This document shows, piece by piece, positions 1 through 7,385 of a stretch of DNA of 16,551 bases. The DNA is from Methanosarcinaceae archaeon (GTDB lineage Archaea > Halobacteriota > Methanosarcinia > Methanosarcinales > Methanosarcinaceae). Under the pieces are notes generated by a model. It was not told the DNA's origin and searched no databases. It saw only the letters and a program-made list of their open reading frames with translations. Position numbers and translations under genes: made by a program. Numbering within the stretch: position 1 is the stretch's first letter; every line of letters starts with the position of its first letter. Location of the stretch: contig JAFGOO010000112.1 in NCBI GenBank assembly GCA_016926455.1, forward strand, positions 1 through 16,551, given 5' to 3'.

Positions 1-114
1 AATAGAGAACATACTAATGTTGTGTTGGGATATTACGCCTCTCATCCCCCATCTTACGAAAGGAGACTTCTCGGCTTAAAAGTTAAAGGAACTCACAGAA
101 GAACAGAAAAATAA
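1..114 (+). pseudogene. open frame cut by the window edge, unassigned
   Basis: Frame 1 is open from the first base to a TAA at 112-114 and would encode about 37 residues. It contains SHPPSYERR, which faintly resembles the STHPP-x-x-R tail of M48 (HtpX-like) metallopeptidases, but the match is too short to rely on. The frame runs into the arsM remnant, which is read in another frame from position 80, so the two were probably joined by a deletion. I do not recognise the gene with any certainty. Confidence 0.2.
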
Positions 115-292
115 TGGAATTCTATTGACCAGTTGTATAGGTGGAGCTTTGCTAAAAGGCGATTACCTTGAGAAAATAAAGAGTGTTGGATTCAAAGTCA
201 AGATTTTATCAGAAACCAAAAATCTTACTGAACAGCAAACATGCGAACTCGATTTTGAGAGCCTGAACATCGAGGCAACAAAATCTAATTGA
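80..292 (+). pseudogene. arsM: 3' remnant of arsenite methyltransferase (ArsM)
   Basis: This frame encodes about 70 residues ending in TGA at 290-292. Its core, CIGGALLKGDYLEKIKSVGF, matches the C-terminal part of ArsM-type As(III) S-adenosylmethionine methyltransferases, where the Cys before IGGA is one of the conserved arsenic-binding cysteines. A second Cys follows near TEQQTCELD. The SAM-binding domain is missing: a TAA at 77-79 closes the frame upstream and no related sequence is seen before it. It is a truncated relic without its own start. Assignment to ArsM is fairly secure from the motif. The cause of truncation (deletion or element insertion) is inference. Confidence 0.7.
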
Positions 293-401
293 GATATGAG
301 TTATGCCAATATATTTATTCAGTTTCCCTTCATTTATTAAGATGTGAGATTATGCTCTGTGTTACTGGCGTTTCGTACTTTCTCCAGCTGTCTTCATCAA
401 T

Positions 402-1055
402 CTAGGGCATGGACACTACAGATGCTCCACTTCTTGAACTGAGCTTGTAGGAGACGATTGATTCCTGAATGATAGTGGTGTCAGTGGTACCCACAAGATT
501 CACGACCTCGATTTCATGGAGGAAACTGTTGATAGCCCCGCAGAGGTATCTCATTCCGGTAAGTCAGGACCACCTTGGAACCAACTATTTTTCGGAAACC
601 TCCAGTACCCAAAACTCCGTTTTCGTGACTACTCCCCTCACTGAAGTGGCGGGCATCTATTGAAATTTCGAAGATATTTTAATTCCAATATCAGAATTTT
701 AATAGCAGCATTATGATCTCTATTGAGAGTAAGACCGCAATAAGTACAATGGTGTATTCTCTCTGATAGATCTTTTTTTAACTATTTGACCACAACCAGA
801 GCATATCTGAGACGTATTACATGGATTGACAAACTCCACACATTTAAGCCCATTTTACCTTGTAAGACGTTATAGATATCAATTTGCTTCATGCTAATGT
901 ATACATATGATAACCATAAGTATGTTAATGTTTCTTAGGAAGTTGATGACCTGTATCCCACCTTTGAAGAGGCGAAGATTAGCACTTATTTGCTTCTAAA
1001 AGGATTACCACATTTTCATACTGTTTGAGTACGAAGACCACCTTTTTCAAAAGGT
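402..1055 (-). pseudogene. tnpB: decayed IS200/IS605-type tnpB (3' half), frameshifted
   Basis: Read on the minus strand, pieces of a TnpB protein appear in order but in different frames. First comes YENVVILLE near 1020-970, the RuvC-II strand with its glutamate. Then come KQIDIYNVLQGKMGLK, EFVNPCNTSQICSGCG (first CxxC of the zinc ribbon, about 840-785), CTYCGLTLNRDHNAAIKIL (second CxxC and the RuvC-III D-x-N-A-A motif, about 750-690) and a tail ending in VVSMP with TAG at 402-404. At least two frame changes and several stops separate them, so no full protein can be made. No start region or terminal repeat is recognisable. This copy belongs to a different subgroup from the two other tnpB relics in the window. 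Confidence 0.75.
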
Positions 1056-1310
1056 AGATGAATTACGTCAAATATCTGTAGTCACATATATCTGACATCA
1101 AACCATATATAACATTGTTACCCTTTAGGCTCATTAGGTTTTGTAACGATTACCATCCTATATAAGTACATTTAAAGCCGATTGAGTTAGGAATAGAACA
1201 CAGTAGGCAATATTTAAAGCCTGTGGAGAACTCAGCGGGTGTTCTTTGAAGCAGGAATCCAGCCGATTTACTGGGTAACAGTTTATGTAATTTCAAAGGA
1301 GGATTTTTGA
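1056..1310. promoter_or_regulatory. msrA upstream region with TATA-like boxes and a strong SD
   Basis: The 255 bases before msrA hold no gene that I can see. TATA-like sites are TATATAAG at 1159-1166 and TATTTAAAG at 1211-1219. The 9-base string TTTAAAGCC occurs twice (1171-1179 and 1213-1221). The strong Shine-Dalgarno AAAGGAGG at 1295-1302 lies 8 bases before the ATG. Which TATA box is used cannot be told; either would leave a leader of roughly 65-120 bases. Confidence 0.45.
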
Positions 1311-1772
1311 ATGGAAAAAGCCACATTTGCAGCAGGCTGTTTCTGGGGTGTTGAGGCAGCTTTTTACAAGGTAAAGGGAGTGATATCCACAAAGGTAGGT
1401 TACACTGGCGGAGATGTAAAAAATCCAAGTTATCATGACGTATCAACCGGAAAGACTGGACATGCGGAATCCATTGAGATCCTCTATGACCCTTCCATGA
1501 TATCATATGAAGAACTACTTGATATGTTCTGGAACATCCATGACCCAACAACCCAAGACCGACAGGGACCTGATAAAGGTTCGCAGTACAGGTCCGTTAT
1601 ATTTTATCACAACGAAGATCAGAAAATAACGGCATTGGATTCAAAGAAGAAACTGGAGGAATCAGGAAAGTATAAGAAAAAGATCGTAACAGAAATAATC
1701 CCTGCCTTGGAATTCTATCCTGCGGAAGAATACCACCAAAGATATTTTGAGAAAATAGGTTTTGCTAGATAA
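1311..1772 (+). CDS. msrA: peptide methionine-(S)-S-oxide reductase MsrA
   Basis: The 153-residue protein repairs oxidised methionine, reducing the S epimer of methionine sulfoxide in proteins; it is expected to be cytosolic. The catalytic motif GCFWG lies at residues 9-13, with Cys10 as the nucleophile. Other family signatures follow: the VGYTGG block near residue 30, GHAESIEI-type sequence near 50, the conserved WNIHDPTTQDRQGPDKGSQYRS block at about 74-95 and YHQRYFEK near the end. The length is that of a minimal single-domain MsrA without a fused MsrB. No C-terminal resolving cysteine is seen (only Cys10 is present), so an external thiol reductant may regenerate it (inference). The start is fixed by AAAGGAGG 8 bases upstream. 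It converges on the aldo/keto reductase, with only 42 bases between the two stop codons. Confidence 0.96.
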   Translation: MEKATFAAGCFWGVEAAFYKVKGVISTKVGYTGGDVKNPSYHDVSTGKTGHAESIEILYDPSMISYEELLDMFWNIHDPTTQDRQGPDKGSQYRSVIFYHNEDQKITALDSKKKLEESGKYKKKIVTEIIPALEFYPAEEYHQRYFEKIGFAR

Positions 1773-1814
1773 AAAACCTAATGAATTTATCGAAAAATCT
1801 AAAACGAATTATTT

Positions 1815-3029
1815 TTAGAGTTGTTTAATCCTTCTGTGCACCTTCGGGTAGAAGAACTGTTTGAAAGCCTCGATGGTCTCAGAGAATCCCTCTCCTTCCA
1901 ATTCCTCAGCCACATGCTTCAGTTCCTCAGGTATGGCAATGTGCTGGGGGCAGGTCTCAATGCACTTACCACACTCCTGACAGAGAGATGCAGTCGCCTT
2001 TTCACCCATGACACCACCAAGCTGTCCTGCATAAAACATCCGTACCATCTGGATATTATTAGATAAAAACAGGTCATTGTATAGTTCAAAACAATTTGGA
2101 ATGTCCACACCGTACGGACAGGGCATGCAATACCTGCATCCTGTACATCTGACTTTCATTATTCTGCGATAGGTTCCTGCCACTTCAGCAACAACCTCAC
2201 GCTCTTCTGGGGTTAGTGAACCTGCTTCGGAATTGGAGGCAATTCTGATGTTCTCATCTATATGTGCCTCATCGTTCATGCCTGAAAGAACAACAGTGAC
2301 CTCCGGGTGGTCCCAGACCCAGCGAAGCCCCCATTCGGCAGGTGTCCGCTTCACAGGTGCTTTGTCCCATATTGCCTGTACTTCAGGCGGAACCACTCTG
2401 ACCAGATTCCCTCCTCGGAGTGGTTCCATAATCAGCACTCCAAGCCCCTTATCTGCCGCATATCTGAGCCCTTCGGTACCTGCCTGATTCTCTGTATCCA
2501 AATAATTGTACTGGATTAGGCACATAGTCCAGTCATACGCATCAACGATCTCCTTGAATGTATCCCTGTCGCCGTGGAAAGAGAAGCCTGCGTACCTTAT
2601 CTTCCTATCGGCAAGGGCAGAGTCCAGAAACGAAAAAACATCAAGTTGTTGCATCCTGTCCCAGCTTGACCTTTCAAGCCCATGAACAAAATAATAATCA
2701 ATATGTTCGGTCTGCAATTTTCCAAGCTGCTCTGCTAGCAGGTGGTCCATATCCCCTCTTTTCTCTACAAACCAGGTGGGAAGTTTTGTAGCCAGCCTTA
2801 TTTTTTCACGGTATCCATCAGATAGTGCACGTCCAAGAAAAGGCTCGCTTTGTCCCATGTGATAGAGATAGGCGGTATCAACGTAATTCACACCCTGGTC
2901 AATGGCATGGCGAAGCTGTCGTGTTGCACGCTCCTCATCGATCTTGCCATCCGTCTCCGGCAGACGCATACACCCGAAACCCAGTATTGAGAGTTTATCC
3001 CCATTTTTCTTTATCTCCCTGTACAGCAT
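1815..3029 (-). CDS. 4Fe-4S aldo/keto reductase
   Basis: The N-terminal part (to about residue 290 of the longest frame) is an aldo/keto reductase TIM barrel with the catalytic tetrad visible as D54, Y59 (DTAYLY), K85 and H119. The C-terminal part carries eight cysteines in two ferredoxin-like groups: CTGCRYCMPC (C298-C307) and CQECGKCIETCP (C353-C363). This is the COG1453 type, an NAD(P)H-linked carbonyl reductase expected to bind one or two [4Fe-4S] clusters; the substrate is unknown. The longest frame begins with GTG at 3038, but AAAGGA at 3041-3046 is only 2 bases from it. The ATG at 3029 gives 11 bases of spacing and the usual N-terminus (MLYREIKKNG), so I prefer it (404 residues). Residue numbers count from the GTG; subtract 3 for the ATG. 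Confidence 0.93.
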   Translation of the reverse strand: MLYREIKKNGDKLSILGFGCMRLPETDGKIDEERATRQLRHAIDQGVNYVDTAYLYHMGQSEPFLGRALSDGYREKIRLATKLPTWFVEKRGDMDHLLAEQLGKLQTEHIDYYFVHGLERSSWDRMQQLDVFSFLDSALADRKIRYAGFSFHGDRDTFKEIVDAYDWTMCLIQYNYLDTENQAGTEGLRYAADKGLGVLIMEPLRGGNLVRVVPPEVQAIWDKAPVKRTPAEWGLRWVWDHPEVTVVLSGMNDEAHIDENIRIASNSEAGSLTPEEREVVAEVAGTYRRIMKVRCTGCRYCMPCPYGVDIPNCFELYNDLFLSNNIQMVRMFYAGQLGGVMGEKATASLCQECGKCIETCPQHIAIPEELKHVAEELEGEGFSETIEAFKQFFYPKVHRRIKQL

Positions 3030-3098
3030 TTTCGACACGTTCCTTTAGTATTAATTTATCAGTTATCAAAATCTCTTATTACTTGTGAATTACCACCC

Positions 3099-3107
3099 TA
3101 TATATAG
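3099..3107 (-). promoter_or_regulatory. TATA box for the aldo/keto reductase
   Basis: TATATATAG lies about 70 bases upstream of the preferred ATG at 3029. With the usual archaeal spacing, transcription would start near 3078, leaving a leader of about 50 bases that includes the AAAGGA site. The box touches the edge of the tnpB relic that begins near 3110, so the element probably inserted just upstream of the promoter. Confidence 0.5.
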
Positions 3108-3109
3108 TG

Positions 3110-3178
3110 TGACTTCCTGCTTCACTCTTTGAACCATTGTTATCAAGTCCACAGGATCATCCCTCCTTTCCGAAGGTG
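3110..3178 (-). repeat. right-end relic of an IS200/IS605-type element
   Basis: This stretch downstream of the second tnpB relic matches the right end at 16361-16427: both share GCTTCA-TCTTTGAACCAT and TTCCGAAGGTGTCAAA, with diverged sequence between. The terminal hairpin seen at 16342-16361 is absent here, so the outer end has been lost or eroded. In this family such 3' flanking sequence contributes the scaffold of the guide (omega) RNA; with the hairpin and nuclease gone it is probably inert. Confidence 0.6.
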
Positions 3179-3739
3179 TCAAATACCGATTAAATTCTGC
3201 TTATCTAAAGCAAACTTCTTGATATTAATAATGGAATTGATACTCCAATCATGTTATATATTACAATCAGGACAATCCCAGCCTATATCTGCAAGTGTCA
3301 GGTCTTTATTGTGAAATCCGCATACGTTACAGATTCTAGTTGATAGTTCAAATTGACCAATACATAAAATTGTCTTTCCATACCATTCAGCTTTATATTC
3401 GAGTTTAGTTACGAAAGAACTCCACTAGGCATCCACTATATGTTGTGCAAGACAATGATTTTTCAACATAGCAATAACATTTAAGGATTGCAATTCTAAA
3501 GCTTGATTTTCGCCTATCAGCTTAGAGCATAATTTATGTTGAAAATCAGTTTTATGATTCCTTATTTCCTCATGAAGTTTTGATACTGCAAATATCCAGT
3601 TAGCATATTATTTAATCTAAAATTTGATTTCCTTTTCTAAAGCCCAATTATAAATTAACCTACACGAGCCGAAATGTTTAAAGAACATCTCTTCCTGCTC
3701 TTTTGATTGATACATTCTATATTTGTAAGCTTTCAACAT
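3179..3739 (-). pseudogene. tnpB: internally deleted, nuclease-dead tnpB relic
   Basis: The ATG at 3739 opens a clear TnpB N-terminus (MLKAYKYRMYQSKEQEEM, then HFGSCRLIYNWALEKEIKF), which stops at a TAG near 3618. It jumps directly to the C-terminal third: VSKLHEEIRNHKTDFQHKL, LNVIAMLKNHCLAQHIVDA, EYKAEWYGKTILCIGQFE, then a zinc ribbon (ICNVCGF and CPDCN) and the end NIKKFALDKQNLIGI with TGA at 3179-3181. The middle of the protein, with the first RuvC aspartate, is gone. Further stops are a TAA near 3612, a TAG after HIVDA and a TAA after CPDCNI. At the RuvC-II strand the family glutamate reads as Gln (ELQSLN), and the RuvC-III motif reads DWSINS where DRDINA is usual. The C-terminus clearly resembles that of the copy at 16428. 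Confidence 0.85.
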
Positions 3740-3912
3740 AGATATTTTTTTTATAAATACTTATAATTTATGTTAAATTAAATTAAAAAAATGTATTGTA
3801 TAATAGACGTAATTCATCCACCGTTTAAAAAAGGTAGTCTTCTTAACGGTGATAAAACTGATAAGTTTCAAAAAATAGGAAACCACGCAATTTATCTATT
3901 TATAGTCTCAAT
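3740..3912. promoter_or_regulatory. upstream region of the kinase gene with an imperfect inverted repeat
   Basis: This AT-rich spacer separates the tnpB relic from the kinase gene. ACCGTT at 3820-3825 and AACGGT at 3845-3850 form a 6-base inverted repeat, which extends imperfectly to 11 bases. It encloses TTTAAAAAA (3824-3832), a possible TATA element. A second AT box, ATTTATCTATTTATAG, ends at 3905 just before the first ATG. No Shine-Dalgarno site is seen, so the transcript could be leaderless or start well upstream. Confidence 0.35.
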
Positions 3913-5556
3913 ATGTTGTTGATGTTCAACAAATCACGTAGATACCTGACCATCTTCAGGGTCTTTTTGAAGTATAACCTTTTTTCCCTAGTGTACAAAG
4001 ACATACACAAGAACTATATCTCGAACATGAAATGCACCTGCAGCCTTGATATGGAAAACCGTATGAATGCCGAAAAACTCCGTAGTGCCTTTGAAGAACT
4101 TGGACCAAGTTTCATAAAGCTCGGACAAATGATAAGTAAACGCCCGGACCTTGTTCCACATACTTACGTGATGGAACTTGAAAAACTGCAGGATAAGGTC
4201 CAGCCTCTGGAATTTGAGAGGATGCGGGAATCCTTCGAGAATGAATGTGAGTGTTCAGCCACTGTAAATAAGAACACTATATCAGGCGTCAATTATGGTT
4301 CACAGGACATCTTGGACATCTTCGATGAATTTGAAACAGAACCAATTGCAAGTGCATCTATTGGACAGGTATACAGGGGTGTTTTGAACGGTCAGAAGGT
4401 TGCAGTGAAAATCTCCAGACCAAAACTCATTGACAACATCAACCTTGACCTTGCAATCATAGATGACCTGAAGCCCATCATAGTAAAGGTCATGGGACTT
4501 GGCAGTAACTTCGATATCAATGCTTTCCTTAGGGAGTTTCGGGAACTGCTCACCAACGAACTGGACTACAGAATCGAAGCAAGGAACATGATGAGATTCT
4601 ATGAAAACTTGAAAAACTATGAGAATGTCATTGTACCCCGCGTATACAGGAACTACAGCAAGGAGAACATCCTTGTTATGGACTTCATTGAAGGAAAAAT
4701 GGTCAAGGACCTTGGGGATGCTGACCTGGAAGAGAGAAAAAACTACGCAAAACAAATTGCTGCCATTTATCTCAAGCAGGTATATATCGATGGTTTCTAT
4801 CACGGAGACCCCCATGGTGGGAACATCGTTGTGAAGGACGGGAAGATCGCATTCATTGATTTTGGAGCAATGGGAAAGCTTGACAGTGAACTGAAACGTG
4901 ATATGCTTAACCTGTTCTACGGAATATATATACAGAATGTGGACCTTGCGACGGATGCCTTTTTGAAGATTGGGAAGACACGAAAGGAGGACATCGATCT
5001 CGGCAGGTTCAATCGTGATATGGACACCCTGATAGCAGAACAGAAGTACGGAACAGGAGAGAGACAAAGTGACAACTATGCCAAGCTGGCCCTCAAATAC
5101 AACCTGTCGCTCCCAAGTGAGTTCTCGACACTTGAAAGGGCGCTTGTGCTGATAGAATCCGTATGTTTAGATCTTGACCCTGACTTCAACCTCCTTGACG
5201 TTGCCAGACCTATCACATCCCAGGCGATCACTGACCGCTATTCCCTCAAGAAAGCTGCAGAAGGGATACAGCTTGAAGGAGACAGGTACCTTGAGATATT
5301 AAAGAACTATCCTTCTGATGTCACTGATATTATTGAGACCATTCGAGGATTCGGTTATGAAAGGAGAGAATCAAAAAGCGATGTTATGAGAATGTACAGC
5401 ATCATGGGTGAATTTTCGAAGAACGTTTTTATTTCCGTGGTCATAATAGCTTCCACATACTTTATCCTGAGAGGTGATGGGTATCTGCCTTCTCTTGGAA
5501 TTTTTGGTTTTATGGGTGGGATTTTACTGGGAACACGATCATTCAGGAACAGATGA
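3913..5556 (+). CDS. ABC1/AarF/UbiB-type atypical protein kinase
   Basis: The 547-residue protein has the full signature of the UbiB/ADCK kinase-like family. It shows the KxGQ motif FIKLGQ (K69-Q72), the alanine-rich loop ASASIGQ (146-152), the AVK lysine at 166, the HGDPHGGN catalytic loop (297-304, D299) and IDFG (D316). The extreme C-terminus, after about 500, has two hydrophobic stretches that should anchor it in the membrane. In bacteria and mitochondria the family supports ubiquinone synthesis by ATP-dependent action on prenyl-lipid intermediates. The archaeal role is not established; a link to methanophenazine or other isoprenoid lipids is only inference. Codon 4 is also ATG (3922) and gives the more family-like start MFNKSRRYL. 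No SD is seen for either. korA follows after 101 bases with its own TATA box. Confidence 0.93.
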   Translation: MLLMFNKSRRYLTIFRVFLKYNLFSLVYKDIHKNYISNMKCTCSLDMENRMNAEKLRSAFEELGPSFIKLGQMISKRPDLVPHTYVMELEKLQDKVQPLEFERMRESFENECECSATVNKNTISGVNYGSQDILDIFDEFETEPIASASIGQVYRGVLNGQKVAVKISRPKLIDNINLDLAIIDDLKPIIVKVMGLGSNFDINAFLREFRELLTNELDYRIEARNMMRFYENLKNYENVIVPRVYRNYSKENILVMDFIEGKMVKDLGDADLEERKNYAKQIAAIYLKQVYIDGFYHGDPHGGNIVVKDGKIAFIDFGAMGKLDSELKRDMLNLFYGIYIQNVDLATDAFLKIGKTRKEDIDLGRFNRDMDTLIAEQKYGTGERQSDNYAKLALKYNLSLPSEFSTLERALVLIESVCLDLDPDFNLLDVARPITSQAITDRYSLKKAAEGIQLEGDRYLEILKNYPSDVTDIIETIRGFGYERRESKSDVMRMYSIMGEFSKNVFISVVIIASTYFILRGDGYLPSLGIFGFMGGILLGTRSFRNR

Positions 5557-5611
5557 TTTTCTTTGTATGCTGACAGTTACAGCTATAAGGATGAAGGTCA
5601 AATAGTTCATC

Positions 5612-5650
5612 GATATATTTAATATGACTTTTCGTGTCAATCATCGGGGG
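5612..5650 (+). promoter_or_regulatory. korAB promoter: TATA box and Shine-Dalgarno
   Basis: GATATATTTAATAT at 5612-5625 is a good archaeal TATA box and predicts a transcript start near 5644. GGGGG at 5646-5650 lies 7 bases before the ATG at 5658. Together they rule against the longer GTG start at 5634, which would lie upstream of the predicted transcript start. Confidence 0.55.
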
Positions 5651-5657
5651 TTCTAAA

Positions 5658-7385
5658 ATGAGTGTTGATCTAAACATAAAGGTAGGTGGGGCTGCAGGTC
5701 AGGGGATACAGACCATTGGTATGATACTTGCTAAAACTTTCAAAACGAGTGGGTTCTATGTTTTTGCTACCCAGTTTTACCTTTCCAGAGTAAGAGGCGG
5801 TCATAATACATTCCAAATACGAGTCAGTGATACTCCTGTAATAGCAATGACGGAAAATGTTGATATACTTATAGCCCTTGACAGGACTTCAATCGATGAG
5901 CACCTTAAAGAACTATCTAATGGTATCGTGATAGTTGACAAGGACACTGTTGAACTTGAAGATGTCTCTGATTCTATTTTCCATGTACCAATATTGAAAA
6001 TAGCAAAGGATGTCAGTGGCAACAGAATATATTCCAATACCGTCGCAATAGGTGCTGCCCTTGGGCTCATGTGTTTTGATTTTGACCATCTTGCAGGGGT
6101 TCTTACCTCTACATTCAAAAAGAAGGGCGAAGAGATCATCGATAAGAACATCGAGGCTGCACGTTCAGGATATGAATATGCAAAAAAGAATTACCCATCT
6201 GGTTGCAAATTCTTGATAACTGAACCTAAGAAAAAAGATAAACTGATGCTTGTATCCGGGAACGATGCTGTTGCAATGGGTGCTCTTGCTGCTGGCGTGC
6301 AGTTTCTTGCTGCCTATCCTATGACACCTTCCACCGGGGTCATGACCTTTATTGCATCTAAAGCCGATCGTTTTAATGCAGTGGTGGAACAAGCAGAGGA
6401 TGAAATCGCAGCTCTTAACATGGCCCTTGGTGCTTCTTTTGCAGGTGCACGTTCGATGACAACAACCTCTGGAGGAGGTTTTTCCCTGATGGTTGAAGCT
6501 TTGGGTCTGGCGGGTATAACCGAAACCCCTGTAGTTATCTTCCTGTCCCAGCGCCCGGGTCCTGCCACAGGACTTCCTACCATGACCGAACAAGGTGAAC
6601 TGCAATTTGTATTGAACGCTTCACAGGGTGAGTTCCCGAGATGTGTCCTTGCACCCGCTACCCCTGAAGACTGTTTTTATCTAACAGCCGAAGCATTCAA
6701 TATAGCCGATAAGTACCAGATTCCGGTTTTTATCATGAGCGACCAGTATCTCGCAGATTCCCTTTTTACTTGTGAAAGGTTTGACCCGTCAACGTTCCTG
6801 ATAGAGCGACACCTTCTTCATGCTAATGAATACGAGTCCACTCAGGGAAAATACAGGCGATATGCATTCACTACTATCGGTATTTCCCCCCGTGCGATTC
6901 CAGGCCAAGCAAATATACTAGTGGTTGCTGATAGCGATGAACACGATGAGTTTGGACATATTGACCAGACCCCTACAAACCGAATAAGTATGAATGACAA
7001 GAGAATGAAGAAAATAGAACATTTGAAGAAGATAATGTCTGCACCCCAGGTATATGGGGCCGGGAATTCACAGGTCACGCTCATCGGCTGGGGTTCTACC
7101 TACGGACCGCTCACCGAGGTGGTAGATATGCTTACAAAAGAAGGGCATTCAGTGAACCTTGTTCATTACACAAACATATACCCCCTGCCGATTATACCAA
7201 CAAAGGAGTTCCTTGGAAGATCTAAGAAAACGGTCTGCGTTGAAAATAATGCAACCGGACAGTTTGCCAGAGTGCTCAAAGAATATGCAGATATATCTGT
7301 TTCTGAAAAGGTGCTGAGGTACGATGGTAAACCATTCAGTCCGGAGTTCATAATACGTTCCCTGAAAGATAAGGGGGTGATATGA
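5658..7385 (+). CDS. korA: 2-oxoacid:ferredoxin oxidoreductase, fused gamma-alpha subunit
   Basis: The 575-residue protein joins the gamma domain (about 1-185; KVGGAAGQGIQT, then SRVRGGHNTFQ) to the alpha domain (from about 195), with AYPMTPST near 218-225 and the TTTSGGGFSLM and QRPGPATGLPT blocks. The C-terminal third carries the alpha-III type domain (LIGWGSTYGPL, VENNATGQF). With KorB it forms the CoA-dependent, TPP-using enzyme that converts a 2-oxoacid and CoA to acyl-CoA and CO2 while reducing ferredoxin, reversibly. 2-Oxoglutarate is the usual guess for this subgroup, but the sequence does not fix the substrate. No ferredoxin-like delta domain is present here or next door. The ATG at 5658 is chosen over GTG 5634 because of the TATA and GGGGG spacing. 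It is directly followed by korB. Confidence 0.93.
   Translation: MSVDLNIKVGGAAGQGIQTIGMILAKTFKTSGFYVFATQFYLSRVRGGHNTFQIRVSDTPVIAMTENVDILIALDRTSIDEHLKELSNGIVIVDKDTVELEDVSDSIFHVPILKIAKDVSGNRIYSNTVAIGAALGLMCFDFDHLAGVLTSTFKKKGEEIIDKNIEAARSGYEYAKKNYPSGCKFLITEPKKKDKLMLVSGNDAVAMGALAAGVQFLAAYPMTPSTGVMTFIASKADRFNAVVEQAEDEIAALNMALGASFAGARSMTTTSGGGFSLMVEALGLAGITETPVVIFLSQRPGPATGLPTMTEQGELQFVLNASQGEFPRCVLAPATPEDCFYLTAEAFNIADKYQIPVFIMSDQYLADSLFTCERFDPSTFLIERHLLHANEYESTQGKYRRYAFTTIGISPRAIPGQANILVVADSDEHDEFGHIDQTPTNRISMNDKRMKKIEHLKKIMSAPQVYGAGNSQVTLIGWGSTYGPLTEVVDMLTKEGHSVNLVHYTNIYPLPIIPTKEFLGRSKKTVCVENNATGQFARVLKEYADISVSEKVLRYDGKPFSPEFIIRSLKDKGVI
7373..7381 (+). promoter_or_regulatory. korB Shine-Dalgarno inside korA
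   Basis: GGGGGTGAT differs by one base from the ideal archaeal anti-16S complement GGAGGTGAT. It lies at the very end of korA, 4 bases before the korB ATG at 7386, which starts on the base right after the korA stop codon. This indicates tight translational coupling of the two subunits. Confidence 0.65.

Noticed and set aside
469..663. Small plus-strand frame of 64 codons
   Set aside because: Antisense to the TnpB relic, whose C-terminal tail and zinc ribbon can be read on the minus strand.
3179..3739. Functional RNA-guided repressor (nuclease-dead TnpB) or pyrrolysine-containing TnpB
   Set aside because: Besides two TAG codons there are two TAA stops and a large deletion, so no continuous protein can form even with UAG read-through.
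4300..5067. 255-codon minus-strand frame inside the kinase gene
   Set aside because: Lies wholly within the kinase catalytic region, has no SD or family motif, and is explained by codon bias of the sense gene.
5634..5657. GTG start giving KorA eight extra residues
   Set aside because: It would precede the transcript start predicted from the TATA box at 5612-5625; the ATG at 5658 has a well-spaced G-rich SD and a family-like N-terminus.
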